A stretch of DNA of 5,845 nt from an uncultured Lachnospiraceae bacterium. GTDB lineage: Bacteria; Bacillota; Clostridia; Lachnospirales; Lachnospiraceae. Shown piece after piece: positions 1 through 5,420 of this stretch. A program made the translations under genes and the position numbers. The stretch lies in NCBI GenBank assembly GCA_946566415.1, contig CAMNWW010000147.1:1-5845 (forward strand), in the 5' to 3' direction. Below the pieces are notes generated by a model that saw only the letters and a program-made list of their open reading frames with translations, made no database searches and was not told the DNA's origin. Positions within the stretch are counted from its first letter, which is position 1; each line of letters opens with the position of its first letter.

Positions 1-557
1 GTCAAAGGGTACACATCCAGGATTCCGCCCCGCACTGCAAACTGTCCTATGCTTTCTACCTGAACCTCCCTGTCGTATCCCATTGCTGACAGTTGATTTT
101 TAAGTTCCTCAAAATTCACAGCTTCTCCATTTTTTACCGTCAAGATCTTTTGTTTCATCCTGTCCAGAGGAATCAGAGAATCCATAAAGCCGTCGATCGT
201 CGTGATAAGCGTAACGCCGTCTTTTGTCGGTGTAAGCAGCATCTGCAGCGCCTCCATCCGCTGCTTTATCAAAAGTTTTCCACGAATATCAGCCTGATAG
301 AAGAGCAGATCCTTTGCCGGATAATAGCAGACATTTTCCTGAAGCGGCCGATATTCCTCAAATAGTTTTTTCGCCTTTTCTTCATCAGAAAGTACGATGA
401 CTGTATAAGGACAGCCATCGCCAAGCGCATAGATCATATGTGTTTTCTGTGACGCCACACAGCCGGATAATAAAATCATTCCCGGCTTATCCATACATGC
501 ACTGCGGATCTCTTCATATCCTGCAAGTTCATGCAGCGGGGCAGTAAATGCTTTCAT
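1..557 (-). CDS. mfd: Transcription-repair coupling factor Mfd, N-terminal part (185 codons)
   Basis: Mfd is a cytoplasmic DNA translocase that removes RNA polymerase stalled at DNA lesions and recruits UvrA for nucleotide excision repair. The visible 185 residues begin MKAFTAPLHELAGYEE and correspond to the UvrB-like domains D1/D2. In the place of a Walker A loop (about residues 31-40, SGCVASQKTH) the GxxGxGKT signature is missing, as is usual for this inactive module of Mfd. The family hallmark QFAVRGGILDVYPL lies at residues 172-185, next to the window edge. The full protein is normally about 1,100-1,200 residues, so the RNA polymerase-binding and helicase domains are outside the window. 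The start is chosen because the pth stop lies only 12 bases upstream and AAGAGG sits 8 bases before the ATG. Co-transcription with pth is inferred. Identity is secure despite truncation by the edge. Confidence 0.95.
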   Translation of the reverse strand, partial: MKAFTAPLHELAGYEEIRSACMDKPGMILLSGCVASQKTHMIYALGDGCPYTVIVLSDEEKAKKLFEEYRPLQENVCYYPAKDLLFYQADIRGKLLIKQRMEALQMLLTPTKDGVTLITTIDGFMDSLIPLDRMKQKILTVKNGEAVNFEELKNQLSAMGYDREVQVESIGQFAVRGGILDVYPL

Positions 558-572
558 TCTCCTCGCCTCTTA
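558..572 (-). promoter_or_regulatory. mfd ribosome binding site overlapping the pth stop codon
   Basis: On the minus strand the pth stop codon reads straight into the Shine-Dalgarno sequence (TAAGAGG), and AAGAGG (566-571) is 8 bases from the mfd ATG. A second purine run, AGGAG (559-563), is only 1 base from the ATG and too close to act as the main site. The arrangement suggests translational coupling of pth and mfd. Confidence 0.6.
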
Positions 573-1145
573 TTCTTTCTTTTTCTTATTATGCTCGTTC
601 ATTGCCCTCTCAATGCCTCCGCACACGATCTCGGCGGCCGAGGCGGCCGCCTCGATATACCCCTCTTCCATCTGCCGCCTTTCCCCTTTGGAGAATTTAC
701 CCAATACATAGTCGGCCAGGTCATATCCCCGGGGCTTTTCTCCGACTCCGATCTTAATCCGTGCAAACACACTCGTCCCCAAGTGGGCGATGATACTTTT
801 TATCCCGTTATGTCCTCCCGCACTGCCCTTTTTCCGTATGCGGATCTGTCCCACATCCAGGCTGACGTCGTCATAGATGACAAGAAGTTCTGTTTCCGGG
901 TCTGTCTTATAAAAATCCACAAGGCTCCTAATGCTTTCACCGCTCAGGTTCATATAGGTCTGAGGCTTTGCAAGAATTACCTTTTGTCCTTCTATGATGC
1001 CTTTTCCGATATACGCCCTGTGTTTTTTCGTATCCACAGCTATATTATATTTCTCTGACAGCAAATCTATCACATCAAACCCTACATTATGGCGTGTTCC
1101 CTGATATTGCCTGTCAGGGTTGCCAAGTCCCGCTATGATGAACAT
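570..1145 (-). CDS. pth: Peptidyl-tRNA hydrolase
   Basis: This enzyme hydrolyses the ester bond of peptidyl-tRNAs that drop off the ribosome and so recycles tRNA in the cytoplasm. At 191 residues it has the normal family length. Visible signatures are the N-terminal GLGNP (residues 6-10), TRHNVGF with catalytic His19, KPQTYMNLSG (60-69) with Asn66, the acidic pair Asp92-Asp93 in IYDDVSLDVG, and GSAGGHNGIKSI with His112 and Asn113. These match the substrate-binding and catalytic residues known for bacterial Pth. The C-terminus is lysine-rich (NKKKKE). The start has AAAGGA about 8 bases upstream. mfd follows after 12 bases, a gene order common in Firmicutes. I see no convincing promoter in the 82-base divergent gap upstream; the best candidate is weak (CTGATA, 18 bases, CATAAT). 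Identity is near certain. Confidence 0.98.
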   Translation of the reverse strand: MFIIAGLGNPDRQYQGTRHNVGFDVIDLLSEKYNIAVDTKKHRAYIGKGIIEGQKVILAKPQTYMNLSGESIRSLVDFYKTDPETELLVIYDDVSLDVGQIRIRKKGSAGGHNGIKSIIAHLGTSVFARIKIGVGEKPRGYDLADYVLGKFSKGERRQMEEGYIEAAASAAEIVCGGIERAMNEHNKKKKE

Positions 1146-1162
1146 TTTAAGCGTCCTTTCTG

Positions 1163-1191
1163 TAATATTCCTCCCCCTGTCCTCATATATT
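1163..1191 (+). promoter_or_regulatory. Possible SigE-type (mother-cell) promoter for the FMN-binding-like gene
   Basis: TAATATT (1163-1169), a 14-base spacer and CATATATT (1184-1191) fit the classical Bacillus SigE pattern KMATATT, 14-15 bases, CATACA-T, with one mismatch in the -10 box. Transcription would start near 1199 and leave a leader of about 28 bases. TATGAT (1191-1196) could instead be a SigA -10 box, but no good -35 element lies 17 bases upstream of it. The assignment rests on pattern matching alone. Confidence 0.4.
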
Positions 1192-1192
1192 A

Positions 1193-1217
1193 TGATAAAC
1201 AGCGTTATGCTGTATCA
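1193..1217 (+). repeat. Imperfect inverted repeat touching the ribosome binding site
   Basis: TGAT (1193-1196), AA, ACAGC (1199-1203), loop GTTAT, GCTGT (1209-1213), ATCA (1214-1217) form a 9-base-pair stem with a 2-base bulge and 5-base loop. Its last base is the first base of the AGGAGG site. If transcription starts near 1199, the inner 5-pair stem would be the 5' cap of the mRNA. As DNA, the repeat would overlap the -10 region and start site and could be an operator. Confidence 0.4.
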
Positions 1218-1222
1218 GGAGG
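1217..1222 (+). promoter_or_regulatory. Ribosome binding site AGGAGG that fixes the start at 1228
   Basis: A perfect AGGAGG is followed by 5 bases (TTCCC) and ATG at 1228. The in-frame ATG at 1120 would add 36 residues, overlap the 5' end of pth on the other strand and lie upstream of the putative promoter, so 1228 is preferred. Confidence 0.85.
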
Positions 1223-1227
1223 TTCCC

Positions 1228-1659
1228 ATGAGTTCTCAAACAAAAATCATTGTCCTTCACATGAAGGAAATCATTTACACAGTTGTATTTGCCGTTCTCG
1301 GCCTTTTGGTCATATTCCTGCTTTTCTTTATGTTTTCTTCCGGCAGAGAAAAAAATGCAGGCACGCAAAAAAAATATACCCCCGGCATCTACACATCCAC
1401 TGTTACTCTTAACAATACGGATCTTGAAGTCGAAGTCGCTGTGGATGAAGCGTCGATCAATTCCATCCGCATCAGCAATCTGGATGAAGCGATCACTACC
1501 ATGTACCCTCTGATACAGCCTACTGTCGAGAACCTCGCACAGCAGATCTGCAGCTCGCAGTCTCTCGAAAATGTAGATCTGCCTGAGGATAATCCCTACA
1601 CATCCCAGATTCTCCTCAACGCTATAGATGAAGCGCTCAAAAAAGCCGTAGTTTCCTGA
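1228..1659 (+). CDS. Membrane-anchored protein with a degenerate FMN-binding-like domain
   Basis: The 143-residue protein has a short N-terminal tail, one strong transmembrane segment at about residues 15-36 (IIYTVVFAVLGLLVIFLLFF), a charged linker with several lysines (42-49), and a compact domain from about residue 50 to the end. The domain pattern (PGIYTSTVTL, then LEVEVAVDEASINSIRIS, then PYTSQILLNAIDEAL at 123-137) recalls the FMN_bind family (YxGtY, VxVxVxdgxIxxvxv, sGATxTSxaixxAvxxAL). The flavin-acceptor SGAT is replaced here by EDNP (120-123), so covalent FMN is unlikely. The gene stands alone between a divergent pth and a convergent HAD operon. Its last codons (KAVVS) form the left arm of the terminator. 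Fold membership is inferred and function is unknown; it could equally be an unrelated single-pass protein. Confidence 0.75.
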   Translation: MSSQTKIIVLHMKEIIYTVVFAVLGLLVIFLLFFMFSSGREKNAGTQKKYTPGIYTSTVTLNNTDLEVEVAVDEASINSIRISNLDEAITTMYPLIQPTVENLAQQICSSQSLENVDLPEDNPYTSQILLNAIDEALKKAVVS

Positions 1660-1671
1660 CTACGGCTTTTT
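1640..1671. terminator. Bidirectional intrinsic terminator between convergent genes
   Basis: AAAAGCCGTAG (1641-1651) and CTACGGCTTTT (1660-1670) form an 11-base-pair stem, 12 with A1640-T1671, around an 8-base loop TTTCCTGA. On the plus strand it ends in TTTTTGTCTT; on the minus strand it ends in six Ts. It therefore serves both the plus-strand gene, whose TGA stop (1657-1659) lies inside the loop, and the minus-strand acidic-protein gene ending at 1688. Confidence 0.92.
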
Positions 1672-1687
1672 GTCTTACGCCTCGATA

Positions 1688-1951
1688 TTATCCTTCCACG
1701 ATCAAATACTGACCCCCGGGAAGCGCGAACACCTCGGACGCGTCTTCCAGCTCCTCGTCGCTCATCCCTTCCACGTCCGCGCCGTTCTCCTCAAAATACT
1801 CCCGTACCTCCTTAAGAGAACCGACGACGGCCGCCATACAGTCCTCCAGAAAAGCCTCCGCTTCCTCCAGGGTCTCCGCCACAGGTTCATCGAAAAGTTG
1901 AGACTGTTTCTCCAAGAAAATCCGCAGGCACTCTTCATCATACTCATTCAT
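1688..1951 (-). CDS. Very acidic 87-residue protein of unknown function
   Basis: I do not recognise an assigned function. The sequence begins MNEYDEECLRIFLEKQ and ends GGQYLIVEG. It has about 26 Asp/Glu against 4 Lys/Arg and no His, so it is strongly negative. There is no signal peptide or membrane segment, and the pattern suggests a small, mostly helical cytoplasmic protein with two Cys (8 and 38). It is the second gene of a likely two-gene operon: its start lies 24 bases after the phosphatase stop, and AAGGGGG lies about 10 bases before the ATG. The bidirectional terminator follows directly. A good ribosome site, a sensible operon position and a strongly biased composition support a real gene. 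Similar short acidic proteins seem familiar from Lachnospiraceae, but I cannot confirm this without a search. Confidence 0.85.
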   Translation of the reverse strand: MNEYDEECLRIFLEKQSQLFDEPVAETLEEAEAFLEDCMAAVVGSLKEVREYFEENGADVEGMSDEELEDASEVFALPGGQYLIVEG

Positions 1952-1975
1952 AACTGCAAAACCCCCTTTGTCTGA

Positions 1976-2632
1976 TTATGTTGATATCAGCTGCAGCAGC
2001 TCTCCCATATGGTCGATGGTAATATCCGCTCCATTCTGCTCCAAAAGCTCCTTGCAGCGGAATCCCCAGTTCGCTCCCACAGTAAACACTCCTGCCGCTT
2101 TTCCCGTCTTCATATCCACTTCTGAATCACCGATATAGATACAATCCTCAGGCTTCATATGAGACTTATTCAGGATATCCCGGACCGCCGCCGGATCCGG
2201 CTTTCTCGGAAACTTTTCACACTGTCCCTGAATCCTGTCAAACATCCCTTTTCCAAAAAACGTCTCCACAACGTCTACTGTCTGCAGGTGAGGTTTATTC
2301 GACAGTACCGCAAGATAAATTCCACGGTTCTTTAACTCCTCAAGCGTCTGAGGGACGCCGTCATAAGGCTCCACATGATAATTACAGTTTTCCTTAAATA
2401 TCCTGCCGTATATCCGCATTGCCTCCTCGATCCGCACCAGATCCTTGTCGCCGCAGGCCCGCAGGGAACGCTCGATGAGACATCTCGCTCCGTCTCCTAC
2501 GAAATTCCGGCACTCTTCCCTCGTGATCTCTTTAAGACTTAGCTCCCTCATGGTTGCGTTTACAGAAAACGTCAGGGAATCCAGGGTGTCTGTCAAAGTT
2601 CCGTCAAGGTCAAAAATACATGCTTTCTTCAT
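1976..2632 (-). CDS. HAD-superfamily phosphatase, phosphoglycolate phosphatase (Gph/PGP) type
   Basis: This is a Mg2+-dependent cytoplasmic phosphatase acting through a phospho-aspartate intermediate. All HAD motifs are present in its 218 residues: motif I DLDGTLTDT with nucleophile Asp8 and acid/base Asp10; motif II Ser111 in LAVLSNKP; motif III Lys144 in RKPDP; and motif IV GDSEVD (168-173) with Asp169 and Asp173. A helical C1-type cap occupies about residues 15-85, and the C-terminal GANWGFR (186-192) resembles the loop typical of the Gph/PpaX/YjjG-like group. Length is normal. The substrate cannot be read from sequence: phosphoglycolate, pyrophosphate and nucleotide monophosphates are all possible, so I give no gene symbol. 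AGGAGG lies 6 bases before the ATG. It leads an operon with the acidic small protein and has its own promoter. Confidence 0.93.
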   Translation of the reverse strand: MKKACIFDLDGTLTDTLDSLTFSVNATMRELSLKEITREECRNFVGDGARCLIERSLRACGDKDLVRIEEAMRIYGRIFKENCNYHVEPYDGVPQTLEELKNRGIYLAVLSNKPHLQTVDVVETFFGKGMFDRIQGQCEKFPRKPDPAAVRDILNKSHMKPEDCIYIGDSEVDMKTGKAAGVFTVGANWGFRCKELLEQNGADITIDHMGELLQLIST

Positions 2633-2655
2633 AGCATTCCTCCTGTCCTGACACT

Positions 2656-2684
2656 ATCATAGTATGAACCCCGGAAAATTTCAA
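2656..2684 (-). promoter_or_regulatory. SigA-type promoter for the phosphatase operon
   Basis: On the minus strand, TTGAAA (2679-2684) is followed by a 17-base spacer and TATGAT (2656-2661). Each box has one mismatch to consensus and the spacing is optimal. The -35 box begins 3 bases after the TAG stop of the beta-CASP gene, so the phosphatase operon need not depend on read-through. I see no terminator in this 55-base gap, so read-through is also possible. Confidence 0.7.
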
Positions 2685-2687
2685 CTG

Positions 2688-4301
2688 CTATTTGTCATCC
2701 CGATCCCATTTATCCGAAAGATTCTGAATCTGTCCCTCAAATTTGGCCAAATCTTTATTTGCCAATCCTTCATTCTTAAGAACCACTTCCATGAGCCTCT
2801 TAGCCGCGGCAACAACTCTTGCGAACGCAGCGTTCGCTCTCTGGCGCGCAGGTTTGACAGCCTGTTTGCGGACTCTAACGCCTTCCGTGATGATCTCGCC
2901 CGTAGCGAGATCTACGCACCCGCCGGTATACGGTGCAAAAGCCGGGATCCCAAAACGTTCTGTGATCGTCTGGGCAAAAGAATCCGTCACAGTATCTTCC
3001 CCGTGTACGACAAACACCTGGGAAGGCTTTTTCATAAACCCGTCAAGCCAGTTCAGCAGGCCGTCCATATCCGCATGGCCGCTGATACCGGCAAGGGCTG
3101 CGATCCGCGCGTTGACCTCCACTTCTTCGCCGAACAGCTTCACACTGTCTGTGCCTTCTATTAATTTCCTTCCCAAAGTTCCGACCGCCTGGTAACCCAC
3201 GAACAGGATCGTGCTGTCCCTGCGCCACAGATTGTGTTTTAAATGATGCCGTATACGTCCCGCCTCACACATACCGGACGCGGACAAAATGACCTTCGGC
3301 CTCTCGTCAAAGTTGATCTGTACGGATTCCTGGCTGGTAATCGTCGTTTTCAGGCCCCGGAACAGAAGCGGGTTGATTCCCCGCTGGATGAACGCCATCG
3401 CCTCTTCGTCAAAGCAGGAAATCGTGTTCTTACGGAATACATTCGTCGCATCAATCGCAAGCGGGCTGTCTACATAAACCTCAAAATCCGGGTATTCAGG
3501 AAGGAGATTCTGCGCTTTGATCTCCCGGAAAAAGTAAAGCAGCTCCTGGGTACGTCCCACGGCAAATGAAGGAATGACGACATTGCCGCCCTTCGCAAAC
3601 GTTTCCCTGAGGACCTTGGTAAGCTCTCCTACATAGTCCGGTTTCTCTTTTGAGTGAAGCCTATCCCCGTAAGTGGATTCAATCACCACATAATCCGCTT
3701 CCGCGACCGTCTGCGGATCCTTTAAAATAGGCTGTCCGGTATTCCCCACATCGCCTGAGAAGACAATCTTCTTCTCAACGCCGTCTTCCGATAACCATAC
3801 TTCAATACAGGCGGATCCCAGAAGATGCCCGATATCTGTAAAACGCACCTCTATCCCCTCACAGAGACGGATCCGCTGCGCATAAACGACGGGCGCCAGA
3901 AGGGTGATCGCATTCATGGCGTCTTCCATATTATAAAGCGGTTCATACATAGGCGCGCCGGAACGGCGAGCCTTTCTGTTGTGCCACTCAGCCTCAGCCT
4001 CCTGGATATGCGCACTGTCACGGAGCATAATACTGCACAAATCTGAGGTCGCAAATGTAGAGATGATCTCGCCTTTGAAGCCATTTTTCGCAAGCAACGG
4101 AAGCATACCGGAATGGTCGATATGTGCATGGGTCAAAAGCACATAGTCGATATCCGAAGGCTTAACCGGTATCTCCTGGTTCTCATACAGATCAGGTCCC
4201 TGTTCCATCCCGCAGTCGATGAGGATGTTCTTCCCGCATGCTTCGAGGAAATGGCAGCTGCCGGTGACTTCGTGGGCCGCGCCGATAAAAGTTAGTTTCA
4301 T
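2688..4301 (-). CDS. Beta-CASP metallo-beta-lactamase fold protein, probable ribonuclease
   Basis: Members of this family (related to the eukaryotic/archaeal CPSF73 group and bacterial TTHA0252-type enzymes) cut RNA using two zinc ions. The 537 residues begin MKLTFIGAAHEVTGSCH. Metal-site motifs are complete: HAHIDH (58-63), His159 in GHLLGSA, Asp184 in FSGDVG and His433 in VVHGE. Beta-CASP signatures follow: Glu208 in IESTYGDR (motif A), SASGMCEAGRIRHHL (340-354, motif B) and ISGHAD with His409 (motif C). The final 60 or so residues are a basic, then mixed-charge, tail. Homologues normally start at MKLTF, and AAGAGG lies 8 bases before the ATG at 4301; an in-frame ATG at 4394 is rejected. 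It is shorter than and different from RNase J. It is transcribed away from sigG, from its own promoter, with a structured leader. The exact RNA substrate is unknown. Confidence 0.93.
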   Translation of the reverse strand: MKLTFIGAAHEVTGSCHFLEACGKNILIDCGMEQGPDLYENQEIPVKPSDIDYVLLTHAHIDHSGMLPLLAKNGFKGEIISTFATSDLCSIMLRDSAHIQEAEAEWHNRKARRSGAPMYEPLYNMEDAMNAITLLAPVVYAQRIRLCEGIEVRFTDIGHLLGSACIEVWLSEDGVEKKIVFSGDVGNTGQPILKDPQTVAEADYVVIESTYGDRLHSKEKPDYVGELTKVLRETFAKGGNVVIPSFAVGRTQELLYFFREIKAQNLLPEYPDFEVYVDSPLAIDATNVFRKNTISCFDEEAMAFIQRGINPLLFRGLKTTITSQESVQINFDERPKVILSASGMCEAGRIRHHLKHNLWRRDSTILFVGYQAVGTLGRKLIEGTDSVKLFGEEVEVNARIAALAGISGHADMDGLLNWLDGFMKKPSQVFVVHGEDTVTDSFAQTITERFGIPAFAPYTGGCVDLATGEIITEGVRVRKQAVKPARQRANAAFARVVAAAKRLMEVVLKNEGLANKDLAKFEGQIQNLSDKWDRDDK

Positions 4302-4332
4302 ACGCTCAACCTCTTTTCTTAATGTTGTAATA

Positions 4333-4386
4333 TAAGGATCAAAAGATGCCTTACGGATTGTTCCGCGCTGTGCGCTCCCACAATCC
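4333..4386 (-). promoter_or_regulatory. Structured 5' leader with two hairpins upstream of the beta-CASP gene
   Basis: Read on the minus strand, hairpin 1 (4386-4355) pairs GGATTGT with ACAATCC, 7 perfect pairs, across an asymmetric internal loop (GGGA/GGA) and an inner GCGC-ACA-GCGC stem-loop. Hairpin 2 (4353-4333) pairs TAAGG with CCTTA and ATC with GAT around a TTTT loop, with one bulged C. They follow one another with a single base between, and fill most of the leader expected from the promoter at 4402-4438. The ribosome site (4310-4315) is left free. There is no U-run directly after either hairpin, so these are not simple terminators. Confidence 0.6.
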
Positions 4387-4401
4387 TGCTTCATTAAAGT
4401 A

Positions 4402-4438
4402 ATTATACTATATTTTAGATAAAAACAACATATGTCAA
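4402..4438 (-). promoter_or_regulatory. SigA-type promoter region for the beta-CASP gene
   Basis: On the minus strand there is a perfect TTGACA (4433-4438) and a perfect TATAAT (4402-4407), but they are 25 bases apart. The TTGACA is 15 bases from TAAAAT (4412-4417), a usable one-mismatch -10 box. The TATAAT has only a poor -35 at normal distance. Either start would give a leader of roughly 90-105 bases. The surrounding DNA is very AT-rich. Confidence 0.65.
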
Positions 4439-4470
4439 GGTCTAATATTTTTTATATTTTTCTAACGCCC

Positions 4471-4500
4471 GTATAAATAAAATCCAATTTGAGAAAAATT
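4471..4500 (+). promoter_or_regulatory. Probable SigF-type forespore promoter for sigG
   Basis: GTATA (4471-4475), a 15-base spacer and GAGAAAAATT (4491-4500) fit the SigF pattern GYWTA, about 15 bases, GGNNANANTW, with one mismatch in the second G. SigF controls sigG in Bacillus, which makes the match meaningful. Transcription would start near 4507 and leave a leader of about 65 bases. The same site fits the SigG consensus (-10 CATNNTA) less well. The next 60 bases hold a weak short hairpin (CGCC 4518-4521, GGCG 4527-4530). Confidence 0.5.
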
Positions 4501-4557
4501 TACTATGAAAGTTCCATCGCCGGATAGGCGGCCGATTATCATATAAAGATAAAGAGT

Positions 4558-4563
4558 AGGAGG
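4558..4563 (+). promoter_or_regulatory. sigG ribosome binding site
   Basis: AGGAGG is followed by 9 bases and the ATG at 4573. It confirms the start that begins MALNKVEICGVNTAKLP, the usual N-terminus of SigG proteins. Confidence 0.85.
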
Positions 4564-4572
4564 GTTTTTCAA

Positions 4573-5355
4573 ATGGCATTGAACAAAGTGGAAATCTGCG
4601 GGGTAAATACGGCAAAGCTTCCGCTCCTTAACGACAGGGAAAAGGAAGCTTTGTTCGCGCGAATCAAAAACGGCGACACACAGGCAAAGGAAGAATATAT
4701 TAAAGGAAATCTAAGGCTGGTCTTAAGTGTGATCAAACGTTTTGGTAGCACCAATGAAAATCCGGACGACCTCTTCCAGATTGGTTGTATCGGCCTGATC
4801 AAAGCAATTAACAATTTTAATCCTGAGATGGAGGTTAAATTCTCCACTTATGCTGTTCCTATGATTATCGGAGAGATCCGAAGATATATGCGGGACAACA
4901 ACTCGATCCGCGTAAGCCGTTCCCTACGTGATACCGCATACAAGGCGATCTATGCAAAAGAAAAATATGTAAAACAGCATATGAAAGAACCGACCGTTCA
5001 GGAAATCGCAGAAGAAATCGGAATTTCAAAAGAAGATATTGTATATGCGCTGGACGCGATCCAAAATCCGGTAAGCCTGAACGAACCTGTCTACAATGAC
5101 AGCGGAGACGCATTATATGTGATGGATCAAATCAGCGACAAAAAAAACAAAGAAGAGAAATGGGTGGAGGATCTGTCCTTGCAGGCGGCGATGGATCATC
5201 TGGGAGAACGGGAACGGTACATCATCCAGTTACGGTTTTTTGAGGGGAAAACGCAGATGGAAGTAGCAAAAGAAATCGAGATATCACAGGCGCAGGTGAG
5301 CCGCCTTGAAAAAAATGCCTTAAAAATTATGAGGCAGTATCTTCGGGCAGAATAA
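4573..5355 (+). CDS. sigG: RNA polymerase sporulation sigma factor SigG
   Basis: SigG directs late forespore transcription during endospore formation. The 260 residues match the family length. The N-terminal NKVEICGVNTAKLPLL (4-19) is a SigG hallmark absent from SigF. Region 2 spans about 45-109 (GNLRLVLSVIKRF, DDLFQIGCIGLIKAI, FSTYAVPMIIGEIRRYMRDN), region 3 about 110-190 (VSRSLRDTAYKA, PTVQEIAEEIGI, DAIQNPVSLNEP) and region 4 about 200-252, with the -35-binding helix-turn-helix in GKTQMEVAKEIEISQAQVSRLEK (225-247). The gene stands alone: its left neighbour is divergent and its right neighbour convergent, so there is no spoIIGA-sigE directly upstream as in Bacillus. It has a probable SigF-type promoter and a strong ribosome site. 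The residue matching Bacillus Asn45, linked to inhibition by CsfB/Gin, is Lys44 here. SigF is the main alternative, but the N-terminus argues clearly for SigG. Confidence 0.97.
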   Translation: MALNKVEICGVNTAKLPLLNDREKEALFARIKNGDTQAKEEYIKGNLRLVLSVIKRFGSTNENPDDLFQIGCIGLIKAINNFNPEMEVKFSTYAVPMIIGEIRRYMRDNNSIRVSRSLRDTAYKAIYAKEKYVKQHMKEPTVQEIAEEIGISKEDIVYALDAIQNPVSLNEPVYNDSGDALYVMDQISDKKNKEEKWVEDLSLQAAMDHLGERERYIIQLRFFEGKTQMEVAKEIEISQAQVSRLEKNALKIMRQYLRAE

Positions 5356-5380
5356 AGCGGGGATAAAAGGCCGCAAAACA

Positions 5381-5400
5381 GGCGTGACTTTCGTCACGCC
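5381..5400. terminator. Bidirectional intrinsic terminator between sigG and the chemotaxis receptor gene
   Basis: GGCGTGAC (5381-5388) and GTCACGCC (5393-5400) form a perfect 8-base-pair GC-rich stem with a TTTC loop. The plus-strand tail is CCTTTTAA and the minus-strand tail TGTTTTG, both modest T-runs. It lies between the sigG stop (5355) and the receptor stop (5421), so it probably ends both transcripts. Confidence 0.82.
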
Positions 5401-5420
5401 CCTTTTAACTGCACAGCGGA

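Noticed and set aside
531..1058. A 175-codon plus-strand open frame with a signal-like N-terminus
   Set aside because: It is entirely antisense to pth and the mfd start; pth is a certain gene with all catalytic motifs, so this frame is a shadow.
1120..1227. A 36-residue extension of the orphan membrane protein from ATG 1120
   Set aside because: It overlaps the start of pth on the other strand, lies upstream of the putative promoter, and the perfect AGGAGG five bases before 1228 decides the start.
2664..3164. A 166-codon plus-strand open frame under the beta-CASP gene
   Set aside because: It is antisense to a conserved coding region, has no convincing ribosome site, and shows no recognisable protein pattern.
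4302..4394. A 31-residue N-terminal extension of the beta-CASP protein starting at ATG 4394
   Set aside because: The ATG lies only about 8 bases after the TATAAT box with no ribosome site, the region folds into leader hairpins, and family members begin at MKLTF. The frame is open by chance.
4516..4536. Short GC-rich hairpin in the sigG leader (ATCGCC with GGCCGAT)
   Set aside because: There are only four to six pairs with a bulge and competing pairings, too weak to call a riboswitch or attenuator.
4302..4572. Possible riboswitch or small RNA in the largest intergenic region
   Set aside because: No known riboswitch core was recognised. The region is explained by two divergent promoters, the hairpin leader and ribosome sites.
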